In this document: positions 30,748 through 40,177 of the stretch, in pieces
Position numbering within the stretch: position 1 is the stretch's first letter
Layout of the letters: every line of letters begins with the position of its first letter
Origin: Moritella viscosa
GTDB taxonomy: Bacteria > Pseudomonadota > Gammaproteobacteria > Enterobacterales > Moritellaceae
Direction: 5' to 3'
DNA length: 64,000 nucleotides
NCBI GenBank assembly: GCA_000953735.1
Contig: LN554852.1
Coordinates: forward strand, 1,871,846-1,935,845
Position numbers and translations under genes: made by a program
The notes under the pieces: model-generated
Database searches by the model: none
Told to the model about the DNA's origin: nothing
The model's input: the letters and a program-made list of their open reading frames with translations, nothing else

Positions 30748-30768
30748 GCCCAAGGGTAGGATTATAGT

Positions 30769-33501
30769 ATGAGAACCAGAAGTGAAAATATCGTTAGTTA
30801 CAGCATGAATGATGTAGCTAATACAAAGAGTACTATGTGTGTCGACAAGAATGTCAGGGCTGTGACATTGCTTAATGTTTCTAAATGTCAGTTAACGCTT
30901 TCCTGTAAAGAGTATCAATTTAGTTGTGTTGGACAGCGTATTGAAAGTATTAAAATATCTATTCTTGGTCATGCCTTCCAGTTAAATAATTTATCTGTTT
31001 ATCAGATTGACCAAAATAATGGTGTTGCACAGGTTGAATTACGAAATGAGACTGATAGCGATACTAAAAAAGTGCTGTGGAAAATATGCGATATCTTGCA
31101 CCTTATACAAGAGCAAGAAAGCAATGGAAGACTGTCTCAATTACCATTACCAAAAGTACCAGGGCGAGGTTTATACACTCAAGAAGCAAGATTAGACCGT
31201 CTCGAATATGTGCGTAGCCATACAGAAGCAAAGCTTGAAATGGTGGCTCAGACGACACTTAATGAATCTTCACTAAAGAGTAATATCGAAGCACTAATCG
31301 GTTCTGTCGAAATACCTTTAGGTGTTGCAGGTCCACTGCTAATTCGGGGGAAACATGCTCGTGGATTATTTAATGCGCCGATGGCGACCTCTGAAGGTGT
31401 ATTGATTGCTTCTGCAACGCGAGGTGCTACGGCATTATCTCAAGCTGGCGGGGTGAACGTTCGTGTATTAGGACAGCGTATGTATCGAGCACCCATTTTT
31501 GTGTTCAGTGATTTATCATCAGCCTTATTTTTTGCCGATTGGGTGAAAGATCATTATCAGGAGCTTGTTAAGCAAACGCGTCAATATTCAAATTATGCCG
31601 ATCTTGTTGAAGTCTCGACTGAATTAATGGGTCGTGCTGTACATGTTCAATTTATTTATGAAACTGGTGACGCAGCCGGACAAAATATGACGACAACCTG
31701 TACTTGGCAGGCTTGTCAGTGGGTTTTAGATCAGCTCAAAGAGTTTGAAAATTTAAAATTACAGAATTTCGTGATTGACGGAAATACTTCGAATGATAAA
31801 AAAGTCACTTATCATTCATTTTTAAAGGGACGAGGAATTAGAGTCGTCGCAGAGTGCGTATTAACTGAAGACATATGTAAAAAAACACTAAAAGTAACAC
31901 CACTGCAATTGATCACGGCCTATCACTACATCCTTAACGGTGCAATTGCATCGGGTACTATCGGTATTAATATTAATATTGCTAATGTGATTGCCGCTAT
32001 GTTTGTTGCTACAGGTCAAGATATTGCGAGTGTTCATGAGTCATCGATAGGTAATCTGCATTTAGAACTGAACGAAAATAATGACATTTACATTACGCTT
32101 CAATTACCTTCACTGGTCGTTGGTACTGTGGGTGGTGGGACCAACCTGACGCAACAAAGAGAGTGCTTAGAAATACTTGGTTGTGCGGGGGCGAACAATT
32201 CACACAAGCTTGCAGAGATCATCACTTCATTCTGTTTGGCATTGGATCTATCCACTTTATCTGCGTTAGCCAGTGACCAATTTGCTAGAGCGCATGAAAA
32301 AATGGGGCGTAATAGGCCGATTGAATGGTTGACGTTGAAAGATCTAGACAAAGATTTCTTCACCAAAGGGATGCAAACGTATACTCAAAACTACGGGATT
32401 ATTGTAGCCAAAGCGGAGCCCTTAGAAATAGAAAAAACGGGTTGCAGTATTATCTGTGATTTAACAGCTGAAAGAGTAAACAAGATTATAGGGCATCATC
32501 CTTATCAGCTCACTCTTGAAGGAGAAATAAATCCTGTAAACGTAATGGTTAAAATAAAGCCATTAGATACCGAAGTTATTTTAATGGTGAATGGCATTAT
32601 GTCGATGGGGCACCCTGGGTTGGCCACATCATATAATAAGTTCAAAAAAAGTATGGGATTCAGAGGTTGCCATATAAGAGAGTTGGCTATTATGTCACAA
32701 ACAGATCCTCGGTTTGTTCGTAATGCGCCTAAAACATATATGACCGTTCAGGATGATAGTCGTGAGTCTTATATATTAGTTCAAGAACTCATGGAAAACA
32801 TGGAACTAATGGATAGCGCCGACGATACTTCTGGTTGGACTCCTGAGCATATTAATGCCGCAATTGAAGGTGTCGCTGAAGTTCATGCAATTTGGTATGG
32901 TCGTGAAGATGAGCTCGCCAAAAAAGAGTGGATCATGGATGTGCCTAACAGCGAAAACATGCAGGAAAAAATTTACCTGTGGGAAATGTTAGGCACGCAT
33001 GCGACAGAAGATTTCCCCGAATGGTTCTGTGAAAAAGACATGGTTCGTTTTATCAATCGTGTTAATACATTAAAAGATTGGTATCGCGAGATAGATGCGA
33101 TGCCAAAAACATTAATTCATAATGATTTTAATCCAAGAAATATCACTTTCCGCCGTGAATACGGTGAATTACGTCTTTGTGCCTATGACTGGGAACTGGC
33201 TACAATTCAAATACCTCAACATGATCTCGCAGAGTTATTAGCCTTCACCCTACAGCCTGACTTCGATCAAAGTGATGTCGAACAATATATCGAAAATCAT
33301 CGTCAAGCATTACAACAGCAAACGAATTCAGAGATAGATCCAATCCAATGGCGTAGAGGGTTTACGTTGTCTTTATTTGATCTCGTGATTAACCGTATAC
33401 CTATGTTCATAGTGAGCCATAGCTTCCGTCACTATGAATTTATGGAACGAGTACAAATGACATTACGTAGACTTTTAGATCATGAAGGAGCAGTAGAATA
33501 A
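30769..33501 (+). CDS. HMG-CoA reductase fused to APH-like kinase
   Basis: A 910-residue three-part protein. Residues about 25-110 look PilZ-like (tentative). Residues about 130-550 are a class I-type HMG-CoA reductase, which makes mevalonate from HMG-CoA with NADPH; the four catalytic positions are kept: Glu209 (PMATSEG), Lys345 (NDKK), Asp418 (GQD) and His509 (ARAHEKM), with the DAAGQNMT dimerisation motif and VGTVGGGTNL. Residues about 560-900 are an aminoglycoside-phosphotransferase/choline-kinase-like domain with HNDFNPRN (His784, Asp786, Asn791) and the metal Asp807 in YDWE. Gammaproteobacteria normally make isoprenoids by the MEP route, so a reductase here is unusual. It follows the UbiA gene by 21 bases and touches the next gene. 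Confidence 0.88.
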   Translation: MRTRSENIVSYSMNDVANTKSTMCVDKNVRAVTLLNVSKCQLTLSCKEYQFSCVGQRIESIKISILGHAFQLNNLSVYQIDQNNGVAQVELRNETDSDTKKVLWKICDILHLIQEQESNGRLSQLPLPKVPGRGLYTQEARLDRLEYVRSHTEAKLEMVAQTTLNESSLKSNIEALIGSVEIPLGVAGPLLIRGKHARGLFNAPMATSEGVLIASATRGATALSQAGGVNVRVLGQRMYRAPIFVFSDLSSALFFADWVKDHYQELVKQTRQYSNYADLVEVSTELMGRAVHVQFIYETGDAAGQNMTTTCTWQACQWVLDQLKEFENLKLQNFVIDGNTSNDKKVTYHSFLKGRGIRVVAECVLTEDICKKTLKVTPLQLITAYHYILNGAIASGTIGININIANVIAAMFVATGQDIASVHESSIGNLHLELNENNDIYITLQLPSLVVGTVGGGTNLTQQRECLEILGCAGANNSHKLAEIITSFCLALDLSTLSALASDQFARAHEKMGRNRPIEWLTLKDLDKDFFTKGMQTYTQNYGIIVAKAEPLEIEKTGCSIICDLTAERVNKIIGHHPYQLTLEGEINPVNVMVKIKPLDTEVILMVNGIMSMGHPGLATSYNKFKKSMGFRGCHIRELAIMSQTDPRFVRNAPKTYMTVQDDSRESYILVQELMENMELMDSADDTSGWTPEHINAAIEGVAEVHAIWYGREDELAKKEWIMDVPNSENMQEKIYLWEMLGTHATEDFPEWFCEKDMVRFINRVNTLKDWYREIDAMPKTLIHNDFNPRNITFRREYGELRLCAYDWELATIQIPQHDLAELLAFTLQPDFDQSDVEQYIENHRQALQQQTNSEIDPIQWRRGFTLSLFDLVINRIPMFIVSHSFRHYEFMERVQMTLRRLLDHEGAVE

Positions 33502-33502
33502 T

Positions 33503-36229
33503 ATGACCACACAATATATTTTAGACGCGGTAGAAGCGGCACAAGTGGATACCGATTTACTCGGTGGTAAAGCTGAAAATTTAGCATTATTAACACGTAA
33601 TGGATTCACTGTTCCTAAGTGGTGGGTACTAACAACGGAAGGTTTTTCAACACAACTTGAGCAGCTTGGTATTAAAGATTGGGTTGAAGATAAAGTTAAA
33701 TTATTAGCGGGTGAAGAAAATAACAAGGTTATTGCAGGCATTGCGCAAGAGATTCAAGCAGAGATCGGCAAGCAGCAATTAAATGATGAAATAATACAGG
33801 GTATCCGTAGTGCAATCTCGGCAGAGGTATTAGCCAGAACATCTTTTGCTGTACGCTCATCTGTTGTGGGTGAGGATGCTGAAGGCGCATCTTTCGCAGG
33901 ACAGATGGATTCATACTTATATCAAAGTGGCGAAAATGCTATTTTCACCTCGATTATTAAAGTGATGCAAAGTGCATTTAATCATCGGGCATTAGCATAT
34001 AGGATCCAAAAAGGGCTCGATCTTAGCGACATTCGGGCTGCTGTGATTATTCAAGAGATGGTAGATGCTGACGTTGCAGGTGTGATGTTTACAGCTCACC
34101 CTATTACAGGTAGTCGCCAGCATGCTTTAATTTCATCAACTTGGGGCTGTGGTGAAGGGATTGTTTCAGGTATCTGTAATACAGATGAAACAACTGTTGC
34201 CCTGTATAACGATGATGTAGATACGAGCATTAATGATAAAGACACAGCTCTAATATTTGATGCGAATGGTACACACGGCACAATAGAAGTGCCTGTTGAA
34301 GAGGTTCGTCGTGAAATAGCTTGCTTGGAAAAAAGTCAGATATTGGTGTTACGTGATATCGGTTTGAAAATTGCTGAAAGTTACCAAATGCCTCAAGACA
34401 TCGAGTGGTGTTTAAAAGATGGCCATTTTTATATCTTACAAACGCGTCCAATTACCTCTTTACCGCCTATTAACGCTGCCACAGATGATGTACAAGTTTG
34501 GGATAATTCAAATATTCAAGAGTCTTATTGTGGCGTAACAACCCCATTAACCTTTAGTTTTGCGAATAGAGCTTACAAACATGTTTACGAGCAAACATTC
34601 AGGTTGCTTGGCATTAGTGAAAAAGTAGTGCAAGAAAATCAGGAGATGCTCAATAACATGCTGGGTTTAATAAATGGCCGAGTCTATTACAACATCAATA
34701 ATTGGTATTTAGGGTTGCAGTTCCTTCCTTCATTTAAAACGAATAAGGCTGACATGGAACGTATGATGGGGTTAACTGATCCTGTCGATATGATCCAAGA
34801 TAAACAGCTCTCTTTCAATGAGAAATTAAAAAAGTTACCACAAATATTTAAAGCATTATTTACCTTGCTCAGTCGATACAGAAAGATGGATACACTAGTA
34901 GCAGAATTTAGATCCCACTTTCAACAAGTCTATAGCGCAATCAATAGAGAGCAGTTACACACGTTGACGATTGGCCAACTTATTAATAAAAGCAAGCAGC
35001 TAGATGCAGAGATATTTTTAAACTGGACGTCACCAATTGTTAATGACTTTTATGTAATGACGATGAACGGAAAGGTGCATCGTTGGTTAGAAAAGGTGAG
35101 TGTAGAATATCCAGATATAGTGCAAAACAATTTACTCTCGGGTGAAGAGGGGATTGAAAGTACTGAACCAACGAAGTTCTTGCTACGTATGTGTGGCTAT
35201 TTACGTCAACATGAAGAGATTAAAAATCTAGTCCTTGAGGGTGAAAACAGTAAATTACTTAGTTTAATACAGACTTGTGACCCTCAATTCTATTCACAGT
35301 GTATGGACTACATCGAACGTTTTGGTGACCGAACTATAGGCGAGTTAAAACTTGAATCTATTACACTACGTCAAGATTCCTCGTTCATGTTTGCAATATT
35401 GAAAAACTTCTTAGCAAACCCTGATTTAAGTCTTGAGTCTTTGGCCAAAAATGAGAGTAAATTTAGAAAAGAAGCGGAAGAATTAGTTTATCCATTAATT
35501 GAAAGTAAATTAGGACGTCGATCATTAAGGAAATTCAAAACAGACCTTGGGAAGCTGAGAGATGCTATTCGTAATAGAGAAAATATGCGTTTGGCACGTA
35601 CACGAGCCTTTGGTTTATTTAGAAGTATTTATTTAGAAATTGGCGAACAGCTTGCGTTTTACGGCAAGATAGATGAACCAAGAGATATATTCTTTCTAAG
35701 TATCGAAGAAATTTATGCTTATAAAGAAGGTCGTTCCATACATACCAAACTCGATACTCTTATTGCCCCACGTAAGCAAGAGTTTGCATCGTACGAAGAT
35801 AATGACTTACCACATCACTTTTGGACTAAAGGTGCGGTTTATTGCAATAACGTCTATGAGTACCCGCATCAAGATGAAGACCTTGATCTAAATTCTGAAC
35901 ATTTAAAAGGAACAGGCTGCTACCCAGGTGTTGTAGAGAAAAACATACGCTTGATTTTCTCTCCTGATGATGAGCTAAGTCTAGATGGTCAAATTCTCTG
36001 TACAGTAAGAACCGATCCCGGCTGGGCACCATTATTCCCAACTGCTGGTGGTATTATCGTCGAGCGGGGGTCAACATTGTCGCATTCTGCAGTTGTCGCT
36101 CGCGAACTTGGAATTCCGGCTATCGTTGGCGTCCCTAATTTAACTAAAATCCTAACCGATCATGAAAAGATCCGCATGGATGGTACGTCTGGAAAAGTTG
36201 AGCGAATTGAGGTATCGGATAATGATTAA
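33503..36229 (+). CDS. PEP-synthase/rifampicin-phosphotransferase-like dikinase
   Basis: A 908-residue protein with an N-terminal ATP-grasp domain of the PPDK type (LGGKAENLALL, FAVRSSVVGEDAEGASFAG, IQEMVDADVAGVMFTAHP, IEWCLKDGHFYILQTRPI), a long middle segment (about 330-780), and a C-terminal swivelling phosphohistidine domain with GSTLSHSAVVARELGIP (His861). The PEP/pyruvate TIM barrel of true PEP synthase is absent, as in rifampicin phosphotransferase, which moves the beta-phosphate of ATP to an alcohol. In this operon I infer it phosphorylates a lipid or isoprenoid alcohol rather than an antibiotic. One base after the reductase gene; overlaps the next gene by eight bases. Confidence 0.85.
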   Translation: MTTQYILDAVEAAQVDTDLLGGKAENLALLTRNGFTVPKWWVLTTEGFSTQLEQLGIKDWVEDKVKLLAGEENNKVIAGIAQEIQAEIGKQQLNDEIIQGIRSAISAEVLARTSFAVRSSVVGEDAEGASFAGQMDSYLYQSGENAIFTSIIKVMQSAFNHRALAYRIQKGLDLSDIRAAVIIQEMVDADVAGVMFTAHPITGSRQHALISSTWGCGEGIVSGICNTDETTVALYNDDVDTSINDKDTALIFDANGTHGTIEVPVEEVRREIACLEKSQILVLRDIGLKIAESYQMPQDIEWCLKDGHFYILQTRPITSLPPINAATDDVQVWDNSNIQESYCGVTTPLTFSFANRAYKHVYEQTFRLLGISEKVVQENQEMLNNMLGLINGRVYYNINNWYLGLQFLPSFKTNKADMERMMGLTDPVDMIQDKQLSFNEKLKKLPQIFKALFTLLSRYRKMDTLVAEFRSHFQQVYSAINREQLHTLTIGQLINKSKQLDAEIFLNWTSPIVNDFYVMTMNGKVHRWLEKVSVEYPDIVQNNLLSGEEGIESTEPTKFLLRMCGYLRQHEEIKNLVLEGENSKLLSLIQTCDPQFYSQCMDYIERFGDRTIGELKLESITLRQDSSFMFAILKNFLANPDLSLESLAKNESKFRKEAEELVYPLIESKLGRRSLRKFKTDLGKLRDAIRNRENMRLARTRAFGLFRSIYLEIGEQLAFYGKIDEPRDIFFLSIEEIYAYKEGRSIHTKLDTLIAPRKQEFASYEDNDLPHHFWTKGAVYCNNVYEYPHQDEDLDLNSEHLKGTGCYPGVVEKNIRLIFSPDDELSLDGQILCTVRTDPGWAPLFPTAGGIIVERGSTLSHSAVVARELGIPAIVGVPNLTKILTDHEKIRMDGTSGKVERIEVSDND

Positions 36230-37340
36230 TCATCAATCATGGATACCTGAAAATACATTGCCGAATGCATTTTTTGATGTCGCAGCAAAGATATATCAGG
36301 ATAAAGCTTACTGGATTAAAGAAAGTGAAGCTCAAATTCGCCAGCAGTTTAGTGCTGAAAACCCTTATTTTAAACACTGCGAAGCAAAGGTTATTGTCTA
36401 TGAAAATGAAGCAAGAGTTGTTGCTTTCTTCAATCCGAATCAGCAAATAGATGGGGAGACCGTCGCCTATTTTGGGTTCTGGGAAACGGTTAATAATGTT
36501 GAGTTGAATCGAGTTCTATTCTCTCAAGTAGAGACATGGGCAAAATCGAAAGGTGCAACTCGATTATATGGACCGATTGACTTCAGTACATATGGTGAAA
36601 ATCGTATACGGATAAATAGTTTTACCAGTCCTGCATTTATTGGTGAACCCTTTAACCCTGATTATTACCCAGAGCTATTATCACAATTAGGGTTCGGGAT
36701 TAAATATAACTATGTTTCTCGTATACACGATAAATTATCAGAGTTCGCATTACAGGTTCGTCCTTTTTATGACGGACTAATGACTAAAATTGGTCACGAA
36801 TTTACTATTACGCAGTTAACACCTGAGATATGGCTGGATAAACTAGACCAGTTTTACCCCATGATTGACCAAAGTTTCAAAGATAATTTTGCATATACGC
36901 CCGTAAGTTGGACTCACTTCAAACATAACTTTGGGCAAAGGTTCGCTGGCAAGTTATGCCCTAAAACATCAGTGCTTGTACTCGATAAACAAGGGGGAAT
37001 AGCCGCATTTTTACTCTGCTTTCCCGATTACGGTGAACTTGTGAATCAACAAGGTGAACAACTGGATGTGGCTGAACTTAATTACAGCACACATTACAAC
37101 GCTTTAAGTAGTCCAAGGCTTTTACTGATGAAAACCGGTGGTGCCGACCCTAAATATCGTTCTAAAGGTTTGTCGACGCTTGTTGCGATGCAAACCTCGA
37201 TTTGGGCTAATGAATATTACGAGCAGCTTTCAGGCGCGATGGTACGAGAAGACAACCGTAGCTTGGCTTTTCTCAAAGATTGGGAAATTGAAAGGAAGTA
37301 CGCTTTATTCAGTAAATCATTGGTTAACACCTCATTCTAA
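36222..37340 (+). CDS. GNAT-like acyltransferase, unknown substrate
   Basis: A 372-residue cytoplasmic protein of the long GNAT-related type marked by GPIDFSTYGENR and NPDYYPELLSQLGF (about residues 130-170), with a second GNAT-like half ending GGADPKYRSKGLSTLV, which resembles the acetyl-CoA-binding loop. The start ATG 36222 overlaps the dikinase stop; an upstream frame from 36162 is rejected since it lies inside that gene. Family members are often next to acyl-CoA ligases and other lipid or peptide genes and may N- or O-acylate a substrate. Exact reaction unknown. Confidence 0.75.
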   Translation: MINHQSWIPENTLPNAFFDVAAKIYQDKAYWIKESEAQIRQQFSAENPYFKHCEAKVIVYENEARVVAFFNPNQQIDGETVAYFGFWETVNNVELNRVLFSQVETWAKSKGATRLYGPIDFSTYGENRIRINSFTSPAFIGEPFNPDYYPELLSQLGFGIKYNYVSRIHDKLSEFALQVRPFYDGLMTKIGHEFTITQLTPEIWLDKLDQFYPMIDQSFKDNFAYTPVSWTHFKHNFGQRFAGKLCPKTSVLVLDKQGGIAAFLLCFPDYGELVNQQGEQLDVAELNYSTHYNALSSPRLLLMKTGGADPKYRSKGLSTLVAMQTSIWANEYYEQLSGAMVREDNRSLAFLKDWEIERKYALFSKSLVNTSF

Positions 37341-37354
37341 AAGGGACGTTTAAG

Positions 37355-38989
37355 ATGAATGAGACTTATCATAATGGAAATATGGCTGCCGATTTTATAT
37401 ATCAAGCGAATCGATTTCCCAACAAATTAGCATTAAAAATTCCTGTGATGGATAAACAAGATTGTTTGTCAGAAGAATCTTGTACGTATGCGGAATTATT
37501 GAATCTTGTTAGCCGTTATAAACAGTTATGGCGAATTAAGGGGTGGAAGGCTACTGATAGGGTGATTATTATTTTAAAACCCAGCCAGCATTTATATGCC
37601 ATTGCGCTGTCTATGACTGCAATTGGCATCATACCTGTATTTATTGATACGGGGATGGGTAGAAAAAAAATACAAATGGCGATCCAAGATGCAAATGCAA
37701 AAGCCATTATTAGCTTATCGGCTTTAGTAAAATTGTTTTGGTTTATCCCCTCACTATGGCGTCTTGAGCGTTTGGCTCTCGATAAACCGGGGATTGGCTA
37801 TGGGGGGATTTTACAACAATTGGTGCTAAAAACGACAGCTGTGCCGATATGCATAGCACGGAATAATACTGACCATGGATTAATCACGTTTACTTCTGGT
37901 AGCACAGGTAGGCCGAAAGGGGCTGACCGTACACACAGCAGTTTAGTTAACCAGCATCGAGCCATCAGCTTGTTAGAAGGGGATAGTGGGAATGCTGTTG
38001 ATAGCCCTTGCTTCCCAATGATTGTCTTACATAACTTAAGTTGTGGTATGAGTACCATTATACCTAAGGTTGACTTTGCTGATCCTGCTGGCGTGAATGC
38101 TGGCATTGTGATTGAACAACTTAAGGAAGCTGACGTAACACAAATATCAGGCGCACCTGCTTATATCTCTAAATTGGTTGATTGGTTATTAAGTCATAAT
38201 CAATCCATGACGGATATTGGGCAAGTCGTTGTTGGTGGTGCAACAGTCTCCGTTGAACTTGCTAAACGAATACTGCAGGTATTTCCAAATGCTCATGGCA
38301 TCATTATTTATGGTTCTACAGAAGCTGAGCCAATTTCAACTATCGATATGAAAACGTATATCACGGATCACAACCAAGCCGATGGCTACTTAGTGGGTAC
38401 GCCACATGAATTTTGTGACGTCTTAATTGCTGATGTGAGTGATGATTGCTGCCATGAGTCATCTCTTGGTTTGGGTATGAAGAAGCAAGGTCAAGTAGGA
38501 GAAATACTCGTCAGTGGTGTGCATGTTCTTCAGCAGTACCTTGATAATCCAAGCGCAAATAGGGAAAACAAAATCCCTCGTAATAATGGGTTGGTTTGGC
38601 ATAGAACAGGTGATACAGGGCTATTCGATACGCAAGGTAGGCTTTGGCTCACAGGACGTGTGAAAGATATTATTTATGTAAATAATGAGACCTTACAAGC
38701 ATATCCAATTGAGCGTGGACTTGATGCATTAAAAGATGTGACACGTACAGCCTTAATTTCACATGAGAATCGTGTGTATCTGTTCTTACAACTTAAGACT
38801 GAAATCAACATTGGGTTACAGGTGCAAATTCAGCAAATATTACGTCAGTCGGGTATTCAGCAGGTATTGCCTTTAGTCTTGTCTAAAATCCCTGTTGATG
38901 GTCGGCATAATAGTAAAATTGATCGTCCAATGTTACGAGTGTACATTTTAAGTAGTAAGACGTCTAACGCTGAAACATGGAGTTGTTAA
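37355..38989 (+). CDS. adenylate-forming acyl-CoA ligase-like enzyme
   Basis: A 544-residue ANL-superfamily enzyme that activates a carboxylate with ATP. Seen: P-loop TFTSGSTGRPKG (178-189), YGSTEAEP (319-326), RTGDTG (417-422) and the C-terminal catalytic Lys521 in NSKIDRP. The wording around GADRTH after the P-loop and the overall length recall OleC-like ligases, which act on beta-hydroxy acids to form beta-lactones, but OleA, OleB and OleD are not nearby. In context it may activate a fatty or hydroxy acid for the GNAT-like protein encoded 14 bases upstream. Operon member. Confidence 0.88.
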   Translation: MNETYHNGNMAADFIYQANRFPNKLALKIPVMDKQDCLSEESCTYAELLNLVSRYKQLWRIKGWKATDRVIIILKPSQHLYAIALSMTAIGIIPVFIDTGMGRKKIQMAIQDANAKAIISLSALVKLFWFIPSLWRLERLALDKPGIGYGGILQQLVLKTTAVPICIARNNTDHGLITFTSGSTGRPKGADRTHSSLVNQHRAISLLEGDSGNAVDSPCFPMIVLHNLSCGMSTIIPKVDFADPAGVNAGIVIEQLKEADVTQISGAPAYISKLVDWLLSHNQSMTDIGQVVVGGATVSVELAKRILQVFPNAHGIIIYGSTEAEPISTIDMKTYITDHNQADGYLVGTPHEFCDVLIADVSDDCCHESSLGLGMKKQGQVGEILVSGVHVLQQYLDNPSANRENKIPRNNGLVWHRTGDTGLFDTQGRLWLTGRVKDIIYVNNETLQAYPIERGLDALKDVTRTALISHENRVYLFLQLKTEINIGLQVQIQQILRQSGIQQVLPLVLSKIPVDGRHNSKIDRPMLRVYILSSKTSNAETWSC

Positions 38990-38990
38990 T

Positions 38991-40172
38991 ATGATTGAAA
39001 AAATAGAATCACCTTATATTATAAAGTTAAATCGCGTTGACTTATTAACGTTAACAAGCGTGTTTACTACTTTTACCGCATTGATTAGTGCGATTGATGA
39101 ACGTCCCTATTTTGCGATGGTACTACTATTTATTGCGATGATAGCAGATGCCTTGGATGGCATTCTGGCGAGAAAGTGGGGGTTAGAACGAGATTTTGGC
39201 CGTTACCTTGATGGTTTTATGGATATGCAAATATACTTAATTACACCTGGAGTCGTTATGTACCAATGGGGTTTTGATGGCTACTGGTCTCTTTTCATTA
39301 TGGCGATGATAACCAGTGGGAGTGTTAGGCTTGCCGCGTTTAATCAAACGGGTAATATAAAAGAAGAAAATGGATTAAGTTATTTAGGGATGCCTGTTTT
39401 TTGGAGTATTTTTATTCTTTCTGCTGCTTTTGTTATTGAAAGGGTTCTGGGATCATTTTCAGCATATATCTCACTTGCAGCTGGTTTATCTTTGTTTAGT
39501 TATTATATGGTCGTAAGGAAGCCTTTCTTTAAGTTTAAATCTATCAGCCAAATTGTAAAAATCACATTAACAGGTATATTATTTTTTACTGTTTTGGAAC
39601 TTTTGAATCATGATAAGAGCTCTCCTATCATGAATATATTACTCGCTTTATATCTTTTGATTCCTGCTGCTTTGGGCGGGGTATTACATATGATTTTTGT
39701 GAGTAAAAATAGACTGAATTTTTTAGTTGTTCCTGTTAGCAAATCATTATTTGGCGCAAACAAAACATGGCGAGGGGTGATACTTGTTCCTTTGTTAACC
39801 ATGGTTAGTGCACTGGTTTTAGTACTCATGGAGTTCGTATTAACAAAAGTATATGGTCAAGGCTTACTACCTGACATCAACGTTTTGTTTTTGGGATTTA
39901 TCACAGGCGTTGGTTATATATTAGGGGAGTTTCCAAACTCTTACTTTAAACGTTGTTTGGGTATCGGGCCTGGAGAACTACCTGAAAAGAACAAATATTT
40001 TTTTATGGCGATAGATCAGTTAGATTCAGCTATTGGTATCGCAATTATGTATAGTTTAGTATTTGGTTTCTCTTTTGAAATATTATGGGTGTACGTACTT
40101 TGTTTCCCAATCACAGCACTTTTAGTAAAAAGATGGCTGTTCAATAACAAGTTGAAATCAAGTGCGGTATAA
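38991..40172 (+). CDS. CDP-alcohol phosphatidyltransferase fused to CarS-like CDP-lipid synthase
   Basis: A 393-residue polytopic membrane protein made of two lipid enzymes. The N-terminal half has the full CDP-alcohol phosphatidyltransferase signature D53-xx-D56-G57-xx-A60-R61-x8-G70-xxx-D74-xxx-D78. The C-terminal half (about 215-390) carries the CarS/DUF46 marks GANKTWRG (255-262), NSYFKRCLGI (316-325) and DQLDSAIG (342-349), seen in CDP-archaeol synthase, a CdsA relative that makes CDP-activated lipid from CTP. One chain could therefore activate a phospholipid precursor with CTP and then exchange CMP for a head-group alcohol. It starts one base after the ligase gene and closes the operon. 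The fusion is unusual to my knowledge. Confidence 0.88.
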   Translation: MIEKIESPYIIKLNRVDLLTLTSVFTTFTALISAIDERPYFAMVLLFIAMIADALDGILARKWGLERDFGRYLDGFMDMQIYLITPGVVMYQWGFDGYWSLFIMAMITSGSVRLAAFNQTGNIKEENGLSYLGMPVFWSIFILSAAFVIERVLGSFSAYISLAAGLSLFSYYMVVRKPFFKFKSISQIVKITLTGILFFTVLELLNHDKSSPIMNILLALYLLIPAALGGVLHMIFVSKNRLNFLVVPVSKSLFGANKTWRGVILVPLLTMVSALVLVLMEFVLTKVYGQGLLPDINVLFLGFITGVGYILGEFPNSYFKRCLGIGPGELPEKNKYFFMAIDQLDSAIGIAIMYSLVFGFSFEILWVYVLCFPITALLVKRWLFNNKLKSSAV

Positions 40173-40177
40173 CTAAA

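Noticed and set aside
37355-38989. An OleABCD olefin cluster
   Set aside because: Only an OleC-like ligase is seen; OleA (thiolase), OleB (hydrolase) and OleD are missing.
27470-40172. A complete mevalonate or archaeal ether-lipid pathway
   Set aside because: GGGP synthase, prenyl diphosphate synthase, HMG-CoA synthase and the mevalonate kinases are not in the window; only some matching families are present, so I claim a related but unknown pathway.
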